Virus record (IMG/VR): IMGVR_UViG_3300046543_000588
Coordinates: 1-39,398 of that record
Source of the DNA: a virus
DNA length: 39,398 nucleotides
Reading direction: 5' to 3' (one strand)
Position 1 is the first letter of the stretch. Each line of letters starts with the position of its first letter. The notes under the pieces are model-generated. The model saw only the letters and a list, made by a program, of their open reading frames with translations, was not told the origin of the DNA and did no database searches. The position numbers were made by a program, and so were the translations under genes. Positions 38,347 through 39,398 of this stretch are shown here, in pieces.

Positions 38347-38556
38347 GTGCATGTGACACCGAACGGCGCAGCCATCAAGGCGTTCCGGCAACTACGCGGA
38401 ATCAGCCTGCGCCAGCTCGCAGAACTGACGCAGTCAAGCCCAAGCCACATGAGCCGCATCGAGCACGAGCAACGCGGGGCAAGCGACGTCCTGCTCCCCG
38501 ACATCGCCGCAGTACTCGACGTGCCCCTCGCCGCCATCACAAGGGAGAAGCTGTGA
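38347..38556 (+). CDS. Cro-like small helix-turn-helix protein
   Basis: 69 residues from GTG 38347, or 67 from GTG 38353; no Shine-Dalgarno is evident, and the transcript may be leaderless or very short-leadered. Almost the whole protein is one XRE domain ('KAFRQLRGISLRQLAELTQS', 'SPSHMSRIEHEQRGASDVLL', 'DIAAVLDVPLAAITREKL'). It diverges from the repressor with an operator array between, the usual layout for a cro or early regulator. It shares GTGA with the next gene. Confidence 0.75.
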   Translation: MHVTPNGAAIKAFRQLRGISLRQLAELTQSSPSHMSRIEHEQRGASDVLLPDIAAVLDVPLAAITREKL

Positions 38557-38885
38557 GCTCGCACCCGGCCCCCGACCCGCCGGCCCTTTCCTCCGACCAG
38601 ATCAGCCAGATCGCCGCCATCGTCTACACCCTGATGCGCGACCAGGCTCCGGTGGACCCGGAACTGCGCCTCTACGACGCCGAGCAGTCCGGAGATCTCC
38701 TCGGCAAGACCGCCTGGTGGGTCAAGGACCAGGCCCGTCGAGGCCTCATCCCCTGCACCCGCGTCGGCCGCAGCGTCCACATGAGCGCCGCCCAGATCCG
38801 CGAGGTCCGCGCACGTGGCGAGGTCGACCCCGCCACCCGCCGCCGCACCGGCCGCGTGCCCAAGCCGCGCACGCAGGCTGCCTGA
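38553..38885 (+). CDS. excisionase-like helix-turn-helix protein
   Basis: 110 residues from GTG 38553, overlapping the preceding stop (GTGA). After a Pro-rich N-terminus, about residues 38-90 read 'RLYDAEQSGDLLGKTAWWVK', 'DQARRGLIPCTRVGRSVHM' and 'SAAQIREVRARGEV', the MerR-like winged-helix pattern of the HTH_17/excisionase family. The C-terminal tail is basic. It is a good candidate for the directionality factor of the integrase, or an early regulator. Confidence 0.72.
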   Translation: MSSHPAPDPPALSSDQISQIAAIVYTLMRDQAPVDPELRLYDAEQSGDLLGKTAWWVKDQARRGLIPCTRVGRSVHMSAAQIREVRARGEVDPATRRRTGRVPKPRTQAA

Positions 38886-38978
38886 CCCACAGACAGAAGT
38901 GGGCCGCTTTCCGGGCTTGCCCCCGTACTCGCGGCCCTACTGCACCACCCATCCAGTTCGAGACGAAGGAGACGGGCC

Positions 38979-39299
38979 ATGCAGCCCTCTCAGCCTAGCG
39001 GTCCCGTCGGATCGCACTCCCCCGCTCTGCAAGCGCTTCTGTCGCTGCTGGAGGCGGACTCGCACCTGCCCGAGATCTGGCAGGCCACGGAGCTGGTCGA
39101 GCGCCGCGGCACGGTCGTGGTCCTGGTGGACACGATCGAGGCCTGGTCGGCGTGGGTCGTCGCCCTGTACGACCGCGCGGACCAGCTGCCGGACGCCCTG
39201 GTGCTGGATCACGTGGCGACAGCTTCGGCGACGGTGCACCACTTTCCCGTGACCGTGGTCCGCGGCGACCGTCTGCCCGAGTGCGGGGTGGCGGCGTGA
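38979..39299 (+). CDS. hypothetical early protein
   Basis: 106 residues from ATG 38979 (GAAGGAGA upstream). 'QALLSLLEADSHLPEIWQATELVERRGTVVVLVDTIEAWSAWVVAL' indicates an alpha/beta fold with a Trp-containing strand, and the end 'VHHFPVTVVRGDRLPECG' a further beta pair. Short proteins of this type occur in early regions of Streptomyces phages and integrative elements. No function is recognised. Its stop shares GTGA with the next gene. Confidence 0.55.
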   Translation: MQPSQPSGPVGSHSPALQALLSLLEADSHLPEIWQATELVERRGTVVVLVDTIEAWSAWVVALYDRADQLPDALVLDHVATASATVHHFPVTVVRGDRLPECGVAA

Positions 39300-39398
39300 G
39301 CAGCATCAGCGTGAAGTCCCTGGCTGAGGAGCTGGGTTCGACGGTCCCGGCGGTGTCGTTGCAGGTGTCGGCCTTGTGCATGTCGTGGGGTCCGCTGC
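39296..39398 (+). CDS. start of a helix-turn-helix protein (3' end outside window)
   Basis: GTG 39296 overlaps the preceding stop (GTGA), and the frame is open to the end of the window, 34 residues. 'SISVKSLAEELGSTVPAVSL' looks like the first helices of a small DNA-binding domain, of the sort at the N-terminus of IF2-like or phage regulatory proteins. Too little is present to say more. Confidence 0.5.
   Translation, partial: MSSISVKSLAEELGSTVPAVSLQVSALCMSWGPL

Noticed and set aside
1-39398. CRISPR array, rRNA, insertion sequence or transposase
   Set aside because: No regularly spaced identical repeats with spacers, no ribosomal RNA sequence, and no transposase-like product or flanking inverted repeats were seen.

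Overview
The window is about 39 kb of GC-rich DNA with frequent GTG and TTG starts, Shine-Dalgarno motifs such as GGAGG or GGGGG, and ATGA/GTGA gene overlaps. Gene content and codon style point to a temperate siphovirus of Streptomyces or a close actinomycete. Both ends cut through genes, so this is a piece of a larger replicon. An apparently undivided attachment region next to the integrase has phage-type genes on both sides. I therefore infer a free (virion or episomal) phage genome, or a circularly permuted one, rather than an integrated prophage with split att sites.

Layout. (1) 2-14.2 kb, plus strand: the tail of a virion beta-domain protein, small and large terminase, a portal carrying a Nudix hydrolase domain and a MuF-like cysteine tail, an XkdF-type protease, scaffold, major capsid protein, a fibre-like decoration candidate, head-tail adaptor, neck and tail-completion genes, and the tail tube. 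(2) 14.2-17.7 kb: tail assembly chaperones joined by a predicted -2 ribosomal frameshift, then the tape measure. (3) 18.1-26.4 kb: the tail tip and a large set of receptor-binding proteins, including a pectate-lyase-like beta-helix, three or four copies of one beta-sandwich module, a C1q-like protein and a kelch propeller protein. (4) 26.4-30.0 kb: three small membrane proteins (one collagen-like), an HNH gene, and two cell-wall hydrolase candidates, closed by a strong terminator. (5) 30.1-35.3 kb: an accessory region with a winged-helix DNA-binding protein, a DUF6011-like protein, a minus-strand pterin carbinolamine dehydratase plus small ORF, an XRE/TPR regulator with a three-gene operon, and a minus-strand XRE regulator. 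(6) 35.3-36.0 kb: a gene-free stretch with strong terminators and paired repeats, the likely attP. (7) 36.0-39.4 kb: the lysogeny switch, with tyrosine integrase, a small protein and repressor on the minus strand, and Cro-like, excisionase-like and early genes on the plus strand.

Two free-standing HNH endonucleases on the minus strand (11.1-11.7 and 28.2-28.7 kb) and a minus-strand 93-aa gene (17.7-18.0 kb) interrupt the plus-strand late operon and look like later insertions.

The observations most worth a second look are the portal-Nudix-MuF fusion, the GGGGGCGA -2 slippery site identical to the one described for phage Mu, a pterin dehydratase gene in a phage accessory region, a kelch propeller nested inside a repeated receptor-binding module, and the tandem 11-bp-phased repeats flanking the putative attP.
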